Below are positions 43,601 through 48,992 of a DNA stretch of 64,000 nt, piece after piece (positions within the stretch are counted from its first letter, which is position 1; each line of letters begins with the position of its first letter). The DNA comes from Owenia fusiformis (Eukaryota; Annelida; Polychaeta; Sabellida; Oweniidae). The stretch covers positions 8,263,525 through 8,327,524 of the forward strand of contig CAIIXF020000004.1 in assembly GCA_903813345.2 (NCBI GenBank). The letters are read 5' to 3'. The notes beneath the pieces were generated by a model. It worked only from the letters and a program-made list of their open reading frames with translations, had not been told where the DNA came from and searched no databases. Made by a program: the position numbers and the translations under genes.

Positions 43601-45101
43601 TGCATTTTTAAATGATCAATTTTTGCCATGTCAAAACATCTTTGCATGTTTTGTTGAATAAGGAGAGTATAAAAATCGTTATAGCTACCATATCAAGAGA
43701 GAAATGGGATTAACTGAAAACCAAAAATGCGAACTGAACACTGTAAACGTAGTCTGTCACAGAGTTCAATTTTTGTACTTGTCTTCTCTCTATATACAGG
43801 GCGTTCAGTAAGTAAAGCTAATTTTGCTCTCAAACTTTTATTTCTTGTCTATCATCGTTCAAATTTTCAGTGGAGAAGCATCAGACACTTTTCTAACTAT
43901 CCTGAAAAAAAGATCAAGATATAATGAATAACAGCAAAATGGTGGTTGTCATAGTAACGCGAATACGGGTTCTGCGGAGCAATTTTATTAAGTTCACAGC
44001 ATAGTAGATTTTGTTAACGTTAGTTTCTGTCCTGTCTATATTTCAACCATAGTTCTGTGGCTACTCCACATTTCTACTTTCAAGTTAGCATTCTATTTCA
44101 TGTTCAAAGTAGTTCCCCTTAGCTTTCACACACAGCTGATGTCGTTCTATCCACTTCTGATATATCCTGTGGAAGCCATCTGGAAAGTTCTTTGTCAGCG
44201 AAATGATTCATGTTAGCCTCTTTGGTTAGAAGTTTTGGCCTCCCTGACCTTGGCTCATCACTTGTTGTTTTTCTCCCGTTTTGGAATTTCTGATACCATT
44301 TGTAGATTGTGTACTAAGGCACACTGTCCCCATATGCTTTTTGGATATCCCTAATGGTATCCTGCTTTGATTTCCCTAGCAACACATTGTATCTGATGCT
44401 ACTTCTCAATTGTTGTTTCATTTCATTGTTCATTTTGCTTCCATTGGCAATCCTGGCAGCCATGATTTTGATGATGTCATGGAGCAGTGTCTGATGGATC
44501 ATTCTGGATCATTCCATCTGTTGTATCATCTGTCTGTGATGTCATAGACTACTGTTGCCATGGTATCATATTTGTGTATGTTGTTGTTATGTTTGTCGTG
44601 ACTTTCAGCCATAGCAAACAAAGACATATGCAGCATTAATCTTAATCAATTTCATTGCATTATAACATTTTTATTAAAGTAAGAAATTGCTCCGCAGAAC
44701 CTGTATTCACGTTACTATGACAACCATTGTTTTGCTATTATTCATCATATCTTATTTAAATTTTCAGGGTAGTTAGAAAAATGTCAAATGCTTCTTCACT
44801 GGAAATTTGAAAGATAAATGACAAAAAATAAAAGTTTGAGAGCAAAATTAGCTTTACTTACTGAACGCCCTGTATATCTAAATTTCTTTTTCAGAGTTTG
44901 CGAGCTGCTGGCAACCTTCCTGTCACACCCCATGCAAAATTTGGATTCATTTTACTACTTATTCTAGCGTGTACATTGACCATATTTGGGCTAAATCGAT
45001 TCAGACTGAACAAGTGGATCGGAATTTCATTTGCAATACTCTACGTGGTATTTTTAATATACGCTTTCATTCAGGATGCTGTCTGTGACCACAGCTGTTA
45101 A
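10492..45101 (+). CDS. NCKX: K+-dependent Na+/Ca2+ exchanger (NCKX), 10-exon gene, 5'-incomplete
   Basis: Ten exons joined in phase encode about 799 residues of an SLC24A-family exchanger, a plasma-membrane antiporter that exports Ca2+ and K+ against Na+. Seen in order: the alpha-1 repeat with [15 protein letters not shown] (exon 1); a hydrophobic membrane block (exon 2); a long polar cytoplasmic loop (exons 3-7, roughly 430 aa); a membrane segment with a TIPD motif (exon 7); the alpha-2 repeat with AVGTSVP|D split across exons 8/9; GSNVFD; and two final membrane segments. Glu in APEL, Asp in SVPD and Asp in VFD match residues that bind Ca2+ and K+ in vertebrate NCKX2 (established knowledge), so K+ dependence is expected. 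The loop is long for the family and mostly comes from one 834-bp exon. The initiator, TM0 and extracellular N-terminus are missing. The exact paralogue is undecided. Confidence 0.93.
11120..11440. repeat. Inverted-repeat segment with E-box and CRE-like motifs
   Basis: ATTGGCCCCCACGTGAT (about 11188) is mirrored by ATCACGTGGGGGCCAAT (about 11368), and a more degenerate mirror extends outwards to about 11120 and 11440. CACGTG occurs at 11197, 11348 and 11370. TGACGTCA occurs at 11317, and ACGTCA/ACGTCAT words lie near 11210, 11262 and 11386. It looks like a small foldback element; a regulatory role is only inferred. Confidence 0.5.
12904..13022. mobile_element. Tc1/mariner-type MITE with CACTCCCCTCC ends
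   Basis: The left end CACTCCCCTCCAAAAGTTTG and the right end CTTATGGAGAGGAGTG are inverted copies followed inward by GGCAACT/AGTTGCC, and TA flanks both sides. At about 119 bp it is non-coding. A related, more diverged copy lies at 21782-21997. Confidence 0.8.
13309..13720. repeat. Tandem duplication of a ~190-230-bp block
   Basis: The order ATAACTTTTTTT, GGGTCACCG, TTTCTACAGCCAAA, CATACCC and AAAACACTAAAA..CACTCTTA occurs once at about 13309-13500 and again at about 13541-13720. The copies have diverged. Confidence 0.75.
14506..14640. repeat. Dispersed repeat R2, copy 1
   Basis: GGCCAAAAAT, TTCACCATTCTGAGCA, AAGTGATTTT and GTGAACCCCCTGGAA occur in the same order at 46480-46610 and in part at 61690-61790. 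The family is unidentified. Confidence 0.65.
15343..16192. mobile_element. 850-bp near-perfect palindromic (foldback) element
   Basis: Arms at 15343-15760 and 15776-16192 (about 417 bp each) are inverted copies around a 15-bp spacer, with only scattered mismatches and small gaps. The ends are CACCCTATGCAGACAGAGCC and its mirror. Both sides are flanked by AATAA, which I read as a 5-bp target duplication. Each arm carries the same 63-codon open frame in mirror orientation (63 codons including a common NC.TIFTI start). I regard this as a by-product of the palindrome. The superfamily is undetermined; the 5-bp duplication and CAC end are noted. Confidence 0.9.
16285..16710. mobile_element. pogo-type MITE, copy 4 (longest)
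   Basis: CAGCAAAACCTGTATATCTGA on the left is mirrored on the right by TTCAGATTTTACTG, with TA on both sides. It is 426 bp, longer than the other copies. The interior repeats TGAACAC/TGTTCA-like words. Short open frames on both strands have no family features. Confidence 0.7.
16891..17443. mobile_element. mariner-type non-autonomous element
   Basis: The left end CAGGGTGGGCCAATAA and the right end TTTTTTGGCCCACCTTG are imperfect inverted repeats flanked by TA. A CA-GGTGGGCCAA start is typical of mariner ends. At 553 bp, no transposase is recognisable. Confidence 0.7.
18060..18200. repeat. ~23-bp tandem repeat
   Basis: The phrase TTTGAACACCTTTGGCCAAA, with variants, recurs about five or six times before a CpG-rich segment starting near 18205. 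Confidence 0.75.
18238..18540. repeat. 26-bp poly-G run followed by a GCGTGACA-word cluster
   Basis: An uninterrupted run of G covers 18238-18263. After it, GCGTGAC recurs about six times in direct orientation (near 18291, 18310, 18412, 18443, 18475, 18501), and a GTCACGC mirror lies near 18459. The segment is more CpG-rich than its surroundings. It looks like a decayed repeat; no protein family was recognised. Confidence 0.6.
20479..20578. repeat. ~35-bp tandem repeat, 3 copies
   Basis: TTATTGACATCAGTGGAAAT followed by an AAGACAA word occurs twice, with a third, degenerate copy (TTATTGACATAAGCGGAAAT). Confidence 0.8.
20866..21030. repeat. Degenerate ACAATAATGC minisatellite
   Basis: ACACAATAATGCCA and ATGATACAATA alternate irregularly over about 165 bp. 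Confidence 0.7.
21507..21767 (+). CDS. NCKX: NCKX visible exon 2
   Basis: The acceptor is ATAATTTCAG and the donor CTG|GTGAGT. It encodes [20 protein letters not shown] then three hydrophobic stretches ending in [21 protein letters not shown] is the conserved continuation of alpha-1. The exon ends after two bases of a Cys codon. The Arg- and Trp-containing tail marks the switch to the cytoplasmic loop. Confidence 0.95.
21782..21997. mobile_element. Tc1/mariner-type MITE related to 12904-13022
   Basis: CACCCCCTCCATAAGTTTG on the left faces CATACTTATTGAGGGGGGTG on the right, TA on both sides. The left end is only 14 bp downstream of the exon 2 splice donor. Confidence 0.75.
21998..22771 (+). 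other. Rest of NCKX intron 2
   Basis: AT-rich intron sequence ending in the acceptor TTTCTTTCAG. I see no further feature. Confidence 0.8.
22772..22916 (+). CDS. NCKX: NCKX visible exon 3 (cytoplasmic loop)
   Basis: The acceptor is TTTCTTTCAG and the donor AAAG|GTATGT. It completes the split Cys codon and encodes [20 protein letters not shown] and a charged tail ending KKENEKERK. It is acidic and polar, as expected for the start of the large loop. It ends in phase 0. Confidence 0.85.
22917..26286 (+). other. NCKX intron 3
   Basis: No exon is supported. A 20-bp palindrome (CGTTTGTCA mirrored around AA) lies at 23079-23098. Otherwise it is unremarkable AT-rich sequence. Confidence 0.8.
26287..26415 (+). 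CDS. NCKX: NCKX visible exon 4 (cytoplasmic loop)
   Basis: The acceptor is TCTTTTAG and the donor CTG|GTGAGT, with 43 codons in phase 0. The product is basic and His/Ser-rich ([20 protein letters not shown]..., then KRHSIIGGL). RRLSV and KRHSI are typical basophilic kinase sites, so phosphoregulation is possible (inference). Confidence 0.85.
26416..29967 (+). other. NCKX intron 4
   Basis: No exon is supported. A solitary GGAGGGGAGTGTATA end like that of the Tc1-type MITEs lies near 28961 without a convincing partner. A C-run lies at 29258. Confidence 0.75.
29968..30801 (+). CDS. NCKX: NCKX visible exon 5 (834-bp loop exon)
   Basis: The acceptor is ACATACAG and the donor GAAGAG|GTAAGA, with 278 codons in phase 0. 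The product is hydrophilic and rich in Ser, Asn, Gln, Pro and Asp. It contains [14 protein letters not shown] and an acidic end [17 protein letters not shown]. It has no membrane segment and is predicted to be disordered. This single exon accounts for most of the unusual length of the cytoplasmic loop. The reading frame has no break, and both boundaries keep phase with the neighbouring exons. Confidence 0.88.
30802..31271 (+). other. NCKX intron 5
   Basis: 470-bp intron from GTAAGA to TCATTTTAG. Nothing else was seen. Confidence 0.8.
31272..31346 (+). CDS. NCKX: NCKX visible exon 6 (75 bp)
   Basis: The acceptor is TCATTTTAG and the donor TTTGAT|GTAAGA. It has 25 codons, phase 0 at both ends: [13 protein letters not shown] then [13 protein letters not shown] symmetrical 75-bp loop exon could be skipped without shifting the frame, so alternative splicing is plausible (inference). 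Confidence 0.75.
31347..34163 (+). other. NCKX intron 6
   Basis: AT-rich intron. I see no exon and no clear mobile element. Confidence 0.75.
34164..34387 (+). CDS. NCKX: NCKX visible exon 7 (end of loop, membrane segment)
   Basis: The acceptor is TTTATTTAG and the donor GAAAA|GTATGT. It begins with an acidic run ([10 protein letters not shown]), then a Cys cluster CICCPC that could be palmitoylated (inference), then the membrane segment [19 protein letters not shown] and the TIPD motif seen at this point in NCKX proteins. It ends after two bases of a Lys codon. Confidence 0.93.
35524..35695. mobile_element. pogo-type MITE, copy 5
   Basis: CAGCGAAACCTGTAAAG on the left and CTGGTTTTACTG on the right, TA on both sides, 172 bp. 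Internal words GTGAAAC and GTGGAAC are shared with copies 2 and 7. Confidence 0.78.
37500..38960. repeat. Tandem ~240-300-bp repeat block
   Basis: AAGTGCCCAGA, AGCACCAAATA, AAATTGTAAAATTTTCT, CCACCCCTCACA and CCCCCTCTGGCA recur in the same order in units starting near 37870, 38158 and 38418, with a degraded fourth unit from about 38720. A separate CACCCACCT/CACCCACTTGA repeat lies at 37520-37680. Stops break every frame. Confidence 0.75.
40560..40775. repeat. ~30-bp minisatellite, about 7 copies
   Basis: AAACAACCTTCTTGAA followed by an ACATACAATAA word repeats with variable spacing. The open frame on the - strand across it is a by-product. Confidence 0.8.
41121..41275. repeat. GC-rich CCGTTCCGGCA minisatellite
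   Basis: CCGTTCCGGCA repeats directly about four times, then recurs in inverted form as GGTGCCGAAACGGCACC. It ends 83 bp before NCKX exon 8. It stands out from the AT-rich surroundings. Confidence 0.8.
41358..41526 (+). CDS. NCKX: NCKX visible exon 8 (membrane, start of alpha-2)
   Basis: The acceptor is CTTACAG and the donor CCT|GTAAGT. It encodes [20 protein letters not shown], a second hydrophobic stretch, then [12 protein letters not shown]. The alpha-2 Asp is the first codon of the next exon. [10 protein letters not shown] differs a little from the more usual L-A-A-G-T-S form. Confidence 0.95.
41527..41736 (+). other. NCKX intron 8, 5' part
   Basis: Intron sequence before the mariner insertion, with a G-run near 41587. 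The rest of the intron (42820-43042) is plain. Confidence 0.7.
41737..42819 (+). mobile_element. Decayed mariner element with ~200-bp inverted repeats
   Basis: Ends CGAGGGGTGATCAATAAGTA and its mirror are flanked by TA. The arms (about 41737-41940 and 42616-42819) are unusually long. Between them a + strand frame (42107-42397) retains the C-terminal part of a mariner transposase. [10 protein letters not shown] holds the second catalytic Asp, and PYCPDL holds the third, followed by [11 protein letters not shown]. The N-terminal DNA-binding part and first catalytic Asp are missing, so the element is internally deleted. Confidence 0.92.
42068..42397 (+). pseudogene. Mariner transposase, C-terminal fragment
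   Basis: The frame runs into [13 protein letters not shown], the classical mariner motif around the second Asp of the DD34D triad, and [12 protein letters not shown], the usual SPDLAPCDF block with the third Asp. Length and content are those of the last ~100 residues of the ~345-aa transposase. It has no start and lacks the first Asp, so it cannot be active. Confidence 0.9.
43043..43213 (+). CDS. NCKX: NCKX visible exon 9 (alpha-2 repeat)
   Basis: The acceptor is GTTTTTTCAG and the donor TTA|GTAAGA, with 57 codons. It begins with the Asp of SVP|D, then [38 protein letters not shown]. The Asp in VFD corresponds to the residue tied to K+ dependence in NCKX2 (established knowledge). It ends in DATEL. 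Confidence 0.95.
43214..43796 (+). other. NCKX intron 9, 5' part
   Basis: It holds an imperfect inverted pair (CGGTCACATTTGGTCTACGG near 43269 and CCACCGTAGAGCAAATGTGAC near 43410), perhaps a small MITE of about 170 bp. Nothing else was seen. Confidence 0.55.
43797..44872 (-). mobile_element. Second decayed mariner element, different family
   Basis: Ends CAGGGCGTTCAGTAAGTAAA and its mirror are flanked by TA, and the arms are again about 190 bp. The - strand keeps the N-terminal part of a mariner transposase: [16 protein letters not shown], an in-frame stop, then [15 protein letters not shown] and DEPRSGRPK, the usual helix-turn-helix and linker. The catalytic domain is absent. Thus this copy keeps the N-terminus whereas the neighbouring 41737 element keeps the C-terminus. 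Confidence 0.9.
44107..44502 (-). pseudogene. Mariner transposase, N-terminal fragment
   Basis: The HTH region ([20 protein letters not shown], then YGDSVP) is followed by one in-frame TAG and then [12 protein letters not shown]...[16 protein letters not shown] and D.PRSGRP are diagnostic of mariner-type transposases. No DD34D residues remain. Confidence 0.85.
44895..45101 (+). CDS. NCKX: NCKX last exon with stop codon
   Basis: The acceptor is TTTCTTTTTCAG. It encodes [18 protein letters not shown], a hydrophobic segment [14 protein letters not shown], the basic turn NRFRLNKW, the last membrane segment [16 protein letters not shown] and a short tail QDAVCDHSC before TAA. This is the normal C-terminus layout for the family. 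The acceptor lies only 22 bp after the end of a mariner element. Confidence 0.95.
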   Translation, partial: SLRAAGNLPVTPHAKFGFILLLILACTLTIFGLNRFRLNKWIGISFAILYVVFLIYAFIQDAVCDHSC

Positions 45102-45110
45102 GAATGATTA

Positions 45111-45340
45111 CAGAGTGTCCAGAAATTGACATTAAAACATTTTCAAAAAAAAAATTACAAATATTTCACAGTGGTGTTGATTTCAAACTGGGTGAATTTT
45201 CTACATTTTCTACGTGAATTTGGTACAATCAGTATATATTTCACTTGACATATGGTTACAGAAAGACCAACCGTGTGTTGACTGAAATGGGAACAAAAAT
45301 TATAAATAAAAAGTAATTCTCTCAATTTGTGGACACTCTG
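45111..45340. mobile_element. TA-flanked mariner-type MITE in the NCKX 3' UTR
   Basis: The left end CAGAGTGTCCAGAAATTGA and the right end TCAATTTGTGGACACTCTG are inverted copies flanked by TA. It starts 9 bp after the NCKX stop codon. Its right half contains AATAAA at 45305-45310. Confidence 0.85.
45305..45310 (+). terminator. Candidate NCKX polyadenylation signal inside a transposon
   Basis: AATAAA lies 204 bp after the stop codon and within the 45111-45340 element. It is the first canonical signal downstream of the stop. Use is inferred. Confidence 0.4.
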
Positions 45341-45689
45341 TATCCTTTGTACAAAGTATAAATATGTAAAAATTAGAAGACAAAAAGTTGCCAAAGACAA
45401 TTATGAATAAAAATAATTTAAAAATAACAGAGTCAAACTTATTAAATATTGGAGTATCTATATACATGGAGGAGTAATCTATACAAAGAGGAGGAGTTGA
45501 ATATACAAGGAGAAGTAAGAAATATGTACATATACAAAGATGAGGATTAAAGATAGAAACCAGAGATGTGCCAATATTCTGAGAATGTGAGATGTGCAGG
45601 TGCATCTGGAGTGGAGTCAGTGTCAGATATATACAACATGCTGAGGAAACAACTAATAAGGCAGTATTAATACTATTGACACTTCACAC

Positions 45690-45905
45690 TGTTATTGGGT
45701 CACACCAATGAAGGTTTACACCATTAGTTCTGTGGTGACACCATTTTGTGGTCTTATTCCTGAAAGGCCACACCATAATGAAATCACACCAGATTGGAGT
45801 CACACCATAGAATGGTCACAACATTATTAGGAGTCACTCAACAGGATGGCCACACCATTATTGGGTTACATTTGCTAAAGGATCGCACCATTATGTGGGG
45901 TCAGA
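45690..45905. repeat. GGTCACACCATTA minisatellite
   Basis: Degenerate copies of GGTCACACCATTA recur every 18-25 bp, about ten times. Confidence 0.8.
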
Positions 45906-46214
45906 TCACTATGTTCAACATAGAGGTTTGGTATTTTCATTGTTTAACTCAGTTTGGCATACTGACCTGACTCTCGGGTCTACTTCTTGAAAAATATGAA
46001 TTACAAATTTTGAAATTATATTGTATTGTGCTATTGCCATTGTAACACAATTGGAATAAACTATCGTAATTCACATTTTCAATAAACAGACCCTTGGTGT
46101 AATAAGAATCTCAAATACAGTACCAATATAATCACATATCTAAAAAAGATCTTGTCGAGGGATAACTACATTTGAGGATGTTAGTTGAATAATTCAAAAT
46201 GTCAAATAATAATA

Positions 46215-46325
46215 CATTAAAACCTGTTGAACTGGAACAACACTTTATTGTAGTGGTACCTTTTAAATGTGTTCATTTAAAAGTTGTTCCACTTACTGAG
46301 GAGTTCCACTTTACAGGTTTTACTG
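46215..46325. mobile_element. pogo-type MITE, copy 6 (shortest)
   Basis: CATTAAAACCTGTTGAACTG on the left and TTTACAGGTTTTACTG on the right, TA flanks, 111 bp. The left end has diverged (CATT for CAGT). It contains GTTCCACTT, shared with copy 2. Confidence 0.7.
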
Positions 46326-46429
46326 TACTAAGGATATTAACCTACCTTCCTTGTAAATCATTTGAAATGAAAAGGGTCTGAATTGTATCTTAGAATCAAT
46401 GCATGTAATGTCATATTAATGACTCCGGG

Positions 46430-46625
46430 CCCACATCAAGGGGGTCAGGGGGGGGGGGTTCGAGCAAACCCCTCCCCTGGCCAAAAATTCTATCAAAATC
46501 ATGCAGTTTTTCACCATGCTGAGCACTTTTTAAGTGATTTTGGCCATTTTTGAGCCAAAATTGTCGAAAGTGAAACCCCTGGAAATTTTCAAAAAGTGAA
46601 CCCCCCTTGGCAGATCCTGGCTTCG
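46430..46625. repeat. Dispersed repeat R2, copy 2
   Basis: GGCCAAAAATTCT, TTTTTCACCATGCTGAGCA, AAGTGATTTTGGCCATTTTT and CCCCTGGAAA follow the order of the copy at 14506. A G-run at 46449 precedes it. Confidence 0.7.
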
Positions 46626-48418
46626 GCCTGACTCCCAAAAACTATATAAAAAGTAAATTGTCCCTCAAAATTGTCAAATCAAAAATCAAGATGTGAAGTG
46701 TCAATAGTAACAAATGTCTACAATGGATAGAGTTGAAACTCCCAATGTGATGTACATTTTATAATAAAAAGTTTAAGACATACATCTACAAAAATTTTGG
46801 TGAATTTTTGGTGAACATTTTTTAAGAATGAATTCATGAAATGATATGCCAGAAATTTTTTGTAGAAATATTCTACCTCGTTGTGCAATGGTTGTCAATC
46901 AGAAATATATCAAAAGTAAGGAATGGAGTCCAAATATCAACAACTGTGGAACATAATAATTTCATGGGGGGTGTAGAGAAATTGTACGTTTTTCACTCTG
47001 AAAATGCACATTTCTGTAAAAATCAAGTGAACAGAGTCAAATCAAATGTGTTATTTTTAGTTGTCCACTGTTGTTACTGTAGATATTTGGAAGCCATCCC
47101 TAATCGGGTTGAGTTTATAATTTTGTGATTTAGACCCAGGAGTGACTAGTAGATAATCTCTCTGGTAGTAGTTGCTCAATTAGTTAGGCCTCAGGATTTT
47201 CATTTCTCAGAGACATATATGTATGAAAATGTTAAAGAACAATAATTTTTGAACAAGTACCCTTCAAAAAATTTATAAAAAATTTCAAGGTTTACATTTA
47301 ATATGTAAAAGCCACAAGGGGTTACCTCACCAACTCAAAAGGCCACAAATATTAAAAGCACAAAGACAGAATATAATTTTACATTCTGAAGTACGAGTAA
47401 TTTTGTCTCACATATCTATTTATTTTGACTTCAGATGTAAATTTTGAATTTGCTGGTCAAATCCTATTCTGTTGTTTTTGGAATACTGAATAATTTGATA
47501 GTGCTTTTAGGGGTTTGTTTGTATAATATATATGTAGCTGCCACAAGAACAAACATTGTTCCTACTTGTAAATAACAAGAGTGTTGTTTGTAATAAAACT
47601 TATAAAAATGTAGGAATACTATGCTGTACAGTATAACATTTTGAATTTGCAAAACATTGATTTTTCTTTGTTTTTGACTGTTTTTTTCATAATTGGTTTT
47701 TATTATTAAGGGAAAATTTTCAAAATTTTTACAAAGTGATAAAACCAAAAATTGTTCGAAGGATTATTTCATCGAATAGGCTAGTGAATGCCATCTCAAC
47801 TAAATTCTGTTTTTGAAATTATTATCGTACAAAAATTGGTGAACTTAACATGCACTATTAATTATTCATGAAAAGTAGCGTTTTCCAATTGGTTTAGTAA
47901 TAATTTATTCCATAATACTACTATAATATACTACACTTTTGACCCATTACAATAGGTGTTTATAAATTATTTATGTAAAGATTATGTGACACTAATTGTT
48001 TTGAACAACTTTGTAAATAAATGATTGATAAAGTTGTAAATAAAACTTTTATTTATTTCCAGTAGAAAGAATATAATACAATTTGTTGTGTTGCTGCATT
48101 TACTCTCCCCATGTGGCCTACACATACCTTCGCTTGATTAGAGTGCTACATGTATATTTTAAACTAGGCTTTTGAAGATTCATTAGCACTCCTTGAATAT
48201 GTTGAATGCGTTTTAATGCATATATAGAAAACAGAGTCATTGGAGGTTTTAAATAAAGCATATGTCTTGAAAGTCAGAAACTGTATTTTCAACCATTTTT
48301 TCATCACTGTCATTTAGAGTTTCTTTAAATTCCCATTTAGTATAATTATAGAGACCATTAGATATCTCAGGCCATCTTAAGTTTCTATCATCATTTGTAT
48401 GTTTCTCAAAAAAACTTA

Positions 48419-48594
48419 AGCTTGTATTCATGAATGCTACTTTCAACTGTCGGCTTCCAGATTGACCTACTAATTTATGGGGAACTCATTTAAATATGAA
48501 AAGTACCTGCTCCTATTCCTTTAATATTTAAATGATTTGGCCATAAAATAATAAGTGAATCTAGAAGCCGAAAATAGCATTGTGAATACAAGCT
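48419..48594. mobile_element. Harbinger-type MITE
   Basis: The left end AGCTTGTATTCATGAATGCTA and the right end TAGCATTGTGAATACAAGCT are inverted copies of about 20 bp, flanked on both sides by TTA. A 3-bp TWA duplication is characteristic of PIF/Harbinger. It is 176 bp and non-coding. Confidence 0.78.
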
Positions 48595-48737
48595 TTAAAC
48601 ATTCTGGACTTAAAATTTTGTAATGAGTTTTGAGAAATATACACAATGTAATAGAATGAGGTTTTTACAATGTTCAAAAATTACAATATTTCCTCCTTTA
48701 AAATACACACTAGAGACATCTTTTTCTAGTTTCATCA

Positions 48738-48743
48738 TTTATT
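48738..48743 (-). terminator. Candidate RSRC1 polyadenylation signal
   Basis: TTTATT on the + strand reads AATAAA on the - strand, 157 bp after the RSRC1 stop codon. This position is reasonable for a short 3' UTR. Confidence 0.5.
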
Positions 48744-48899
48744 TCACGAATATAGTGATATACACAAACAAATAGATCATCAATGAGCCAGGCCTTCAAT
48801 GTTCAGTCCTTTCTGCCATTAGCCAACTCCATTTTTACCATTTATCATAAATGATGAATTCCCGCTAAAATTGCTCTGCTATCCTATCGCCATTACTAG

Positions 48900-48992
48900 T
48901 TATGCCATTGCCTCGCCTTCGAGTTTACGTCGTCGCATTGCCGCTAATTTCAATTTCCATTTGTCCCATCTTTCTTCCATGCTGTTATATAA
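48900..48992 (-). CDS. RSRC1: RSRC1 exon 7 (last)
   Basis: The acceptor is GATATCTTTCAG (- strand). It encodes LYNSMEERWDKWKLKLAAMR then RRKLEGEAMA and TAA, 30 codons plus stop. It matches the conserved RSRC1 C-terminal helix (LFxxx..EEKWFK.L..L R). It is too short to stand out as an open frame. Confidence 0.88.
   Translation of the reverse strand, partial: LYNSMEERWDKWKLKLAAMRRRKLEGEAMA

Larger units (their letters stand above)
45102..48737 (+). other. NCKX 3' UTR and convergent intergenic region
   Basis: This lies between the NCKX stop and the RSRC1 3' end. It holds a 230-bp TA-flanked element at 45111, a GGTCACACCATTA minisatellite at 45690, a pogo MITE at 46215, an R2 repeat at 46430 and a Harbinger-type MITE at 48419. 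The segment 46650-48400 shows nothing I can identify; AATAAA signals at 48017 and 48038 could end a long NCKX transcript. Confidence 0.7.
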
